Under the pieces are notes generated by a model that saw nothing but the letters and a program-made list of their open reading frames with translations, searched no databases and was not told the DNA's origin. Both the position numbers and the translations under genes were made by a program. A DNA stretch of 64,000 bases from Ciona intestinalis (lineage: Eukaryota > Chordata > Ascidiacea > Phlebobranchia > Cionidae): contig NC_020173.2 of assembly GCF_000224145.3 (NCBI RefSeq), forward strand, positions 431,261-495,260, in the 5' to 3' direction. Shown in pieces: positions 62,701 through 64,000 of the stretch. Position 1 is the stretch's first letter. Each line of letters opens with the position of its first letter.

Positions 62701-63428
62701 GATTATAACGTGCTGTAACGTTCGTAATATGTTACTACTGTGAGGTAACATATCGCTATTGTGACGTAACATATCGTTAACCATACACAAGTCAGGCGAA
62801 TTACGGTGACACAGCATGTTTTTCCACATTTTCAAAGTTAGTTTTAGACACGATCGCCCGACTTTAAAAAAAAAAAATTAGACAGCGGGTATCAGGGAGA
62901 CACAAGGAACATTTTGAAACCAAAATTTTCACTGGTCACCAGCGGCAGTATTACCGTATAAAAGAAAACATCCGTGTTATAACAACTGTTGTTGTACCAT
63001 CGTGCGAGGAAAAAGCAAGTAACATTCATTTATACTTTTAAGTTGAAAGTTACATAATGTAGGAGTAAAAGAACAACATTCACAGTATTTACCATGGCCA
63101 TTGTAGTATAGTGTAAAAATAGCATGATTAAGCAACCATATTCAATACATTTTATGTTACACTAAACAGTAACATACTTTGGACTCTACACTTTACAATA
63201 ACAAAACACTCAACAGCATATTCTAAGGTTAGGTTTACTAGTTTCTTTCAGATTTCAACAAACTCAGTTTGATCACCAAACAAACCTTAATGAGGCACCA
63301 ATAAAGGCGGTATCTGTTGTTTCTATTTCGTTTAATATTCGCTCATGCTCTCGGTCAGTTTTGGTTTCTTGCTCGGTTGAAGTTTCGGTTTTATCTACTG
63401 TGCCATCCGTGAATACCAAGGACGCCAT
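50756..63428 (-). CDS. EXOC6: Sec15/EXOC6 exocyst subunit with large NPF-repeat insertion, 18 exons
   Basis: Exocyst subunit; in other animals it binds active Rab11 and tethers secretory and recycling vesicles to the plasma membrane. Exons from the 5' end: 63428-63286, 62142-61977, 61680-61496, 61369-61165, 60911-60453, 59918-58872, 58014-57815, 57529-57409, 57281-57210, 55811-55625, 55419-55293, 54429-54318, 53775-53614, 53477-53325, 52703-52562, 52399-52213, 51952-51840 and 50814-50756. All phases agree and give about 1,279 residues, against about 800 in vertebrates. Diagnostic stretches: HERILNEIETTDTAFIGASL, MCNFHYQGFIESITELI, RYYSALKTLEQLE, LVDFSPVYKCLHIF, KNLIVIFADTLKAYGFSVGR, LVQIIVNTTHLE, KVAQTACMSACRHISSSLM and DWSSYLADYGSGSSKYLRV. 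Residues 234-735, exons 5 and 6, are extra and NPF-rich. The last exon is the least certain; an alternative 5' Met exists at 63461. Confidence 0.92.
52945..53232 (-). mobile_element. tRNA-derived SINE, well-preserved copy
   Basis: On the - strand it reads from a tRNA-like head (CGGCACCGTAGCACAGTTGG, then a B-box-like CCTCGAACCAAGAGG) through a conserved body (CCATTGTGGCCGTGTGTG, CAACCCAGTGGTTACTAATG) to a tail with AACTTGTAAACTGGCACGAG. It lies in a Sec15 intron. Head with A/B-box layout plus three copies in the window support a SINE. Confidence 0.75.
53943..54138. mobile_element. Short TIR element, copy 5
   Basis: About 196 bp in a Sec15 intron, in inverted orientation to the copies on the left side. 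It starts TATGGTAGGGTAGGGAAAAA and ends TGTCCCATCTTTCCCCACCC. The shared inner blocks are present. Confidence 0.8.
55909..57155. mobile_element. piggyBac-type non-autonomous element (TTAA-flanked)
   Basis: TTAA at 55909-55912 is followed by CACTTTCGGCGCC; the other end is the exact inverse, GGCGCCGAAAGTG, followed by TTAA at 57152-57155. TTAA target duplication with terminal inverted repeats is the piggyBac signature. Inside are several ACGTATATATACGT palindromes and no transposase-sized frame. It sits in the Sec15 intron between 55811 and 57210. A gap of 125 N and a repeated 472-bp block lie inside, so its true length is uncertain. Confidence 0.75.
56417..56541. other. Sequence gap (125 N)
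   Basis: Run of N. The block 55945-56416 before the gap is repeated, apparently without change, at 56542-57013 after it (offset 597), which suggests the gap may join two copies or alleles of the same sequence. Confidence 0.95.
58872..60911 (-). other. NPF-repeat region of Sec15 (two exons)
   Basis: Exon 60911-60453 (153 codons) carries four NPF tripeptides: LNPFED, RNPFEN, SNPFST, TNPFSV. Exon 59918-58872 (349 codons) carries eight: VNPFLT, GNPFLI, GNPFKI, ENPFET, HNPFSG, HNPFET, INPFKT, SNPFLQ, plus a decayed SNPLED. NPF is the core ligand of EH domains, and flanking acidic residues as in NPFED/NPFET favour EHD-family proteins. A proline-rich polybasic patch (APPRRRKKRALIFPPG) and a charged C-terminal stretch follow. 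The segment enters after ...MVAMKQ and leaves before DLSASDLVDFSP, with phase 0 at every junction, so it is in frame with Sec15. Binding to EH proteins is inferred. Confidence 0.85.
60950..60971. repeat. (TA)n microsatellite
   Basis: Eleven or so TA units in the short Sec15 intron just upstream of the first NPF exon. Confidence 0.85.
62215..62445 (+). mobile_element. tRNA-derived SINE, third copy
   Basis: Contains CCGGTGCCAAAGCTAACCCA, the B-box-like GGTTCAAGACTC, CGCTACTACCATTGTGGGCG, CAACCCAGTGTCACTAATGG and a tail with AAGTAACTTGTAAGTAAGCATG. It matches the - strand copy at 52945-53232 in block order, in opposite orientation. It lies in the first Sec15 intron. Confidence 0.75.
62610..62672. 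repeat. G-rich tract with telomere-like units
   Basis: Runs of three to five G at short spacing (GGGTTGGGGGTTA, TTAGGGTTGGGATAAGGGTT, GGGGCTTGGGG) in the first Sec15 intron. The pattern could fold as a G-quadruplex on the + strand, the non-template (coding-sense) strand being the other one. Confidence 0.5.
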
Positions 63429-63865
63429 TACCTGTTTGTCTCGGCCGTTTTTCTTTTTCACATTTGTTTGCTACAGTTCAGGGCACTAAACTGCCAGCAT
63501 TTTTACTGTCTTATGTTTGAACCAATCTTACTTAAACTTCTGGTACACTTTGTGTAATAAGCGGTCAAAACAAAAAATAATGTATCAGTCGCGGTTGTTT
63601 CGCCACTGAACCAGCTGCCCTTTACGGAAAATCCGAATATCGAAAATGTAATAAGTGCGTTAAACATTTTACGTGCCGTAATTAATATAAAAGCATGAAC
63701 TATTTAAATTTCAAAACATAAATCACTATATACTATTGTCTACTATCTACCTCACCTTTAAAACAAATTTTCATTGGTAAACCACGGTATTTTCGACAAA
63801 TAGTTCTACGACTATGGTTGTCAGAAAAACATAAAATTTATGGGGAGTAGGCGTCCAAATTTTAC
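63429..63865. other. Spacer upstream of Sec15
   Basis: The region holds the Sec15 promoter or 5' UTR and the start of the intron of the gene at the right edge. No complete exon was recognised; a small one may be missed. Confidence 0.4.
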
Positions 63866-63999
63866 CTTAAAACTGGACCCAAAAAGAAACCGCTTTCTAT
63901 TTCTTGGATAATAATGTCATGGCCATATTCAACTGAATCAATGTCAGCCTTTCCGTATTCGACTTCCATGACCCATGACTGAGTGGGAGCACGTTTCCG
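63866..63999 (-). CDS. Exon of an unidentified gene, partial at window edge
   Basis: Open - strand frame ending in a good donor (TTAAG|GTAAAA) at 63866. The peptide begins RKRAPTQSWVMEVEYGKADI and continues through DSVEYGHDIIIQEIESGFFLGPVLR; its composition looks like real coding sequence. I do not recognise the family. The exon continues left to right out of the window, and the next 3' exon was not found between here and the Sec15 start, so the gene may have a short last exon or be mis-read. Confidence 0.45.
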
Positions 64000-64000
64000 A

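Noticed and set aside
1..64000. CRISPR arrays, prokaryotic operons, viral genes or rRNA
   Set aside because: None seen; introns and protein content are those of an animal nuclear genome, and no complete tRNA gene was recognised apart from SINE heads.

Overview
The window looks like a tunicate nuclear genome, most likely Ciona or a close relative. It is AT-rich with intron-dense genes, and its proteins resemble vertebrate orthologues (sideroflexin, CYP26, KANSL3, COG3, EXOC6/Sec15). Short intronic TIR elements and tRNA-derived SINEs are repeated through it. The species call is inference from content; no search was run. Exons were assembled by hand from GT/AG signals, codon phase and family similarity.

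Layout, left to right. (1) 170-4017, + strand: the 3' eight exons of a sideroflexin (mitochondrial inner-membrane carrier); the 5' part lies outside. (2) 5992-13026, + strand, and 13800-20433, - strand: two CYP26-type (retinoic-acid hydroxylase) P450 genes arranged tail to tail, 773 bp apart. The + copy has diverged and lacks the usual I-helix acid/threonine pair; the - copy is more canonical. (3) 20434-35473: about 15 kb without a convincing gene, upstream of the - strand CYP26. It holds two perfect DR5 retinoic-acid-response-type sites, a foldback element and a palindrome. (4) 35474-46457, - strand: a 22-exon KANSL3 (NSL histone acetyltransferase complex). (5) 46833-49364, - strand: COG3 (Golgi tethering complex) in one uninterrupted exon. 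(6) 50756-63428, - strand: an 18-exon Sec15/EXOC6 (exocyst). (7) 63866-63999, - strand: one exon of an unidentified gene running off the right edge.

The most unusual item is in Sec15. Two phase-0 exons (60453-60911 and 58872-59918) add about 502 residues between the N-terminal coiled-coil part and the conserved 'DLVDFSPVY' part. The added segment carries twelve Asn-Pro-Phe (NPF) tripeptides, the classic ligand of EH domains (EHD, Eps15, intersectin). This would make an exocyst subunit that is also a multivalent EH-domain ligand.

COG3 and Sec15 are both subunits of CATCHR-type tethering complexes and are same-strand neighbours. The two CYP26 genes and the candidate response elements form a plausible retinoic-acid-clearance locus. 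The mobile elements are a roughly 195-bp TIR family (five copies plus a fragment), a tRNA-like SINE (three copies), and a TTAA-flanked piggyBac-type non-autonomous element in a Sec15 intron, which also holds a sequence gap and a repeated 472-bp block.
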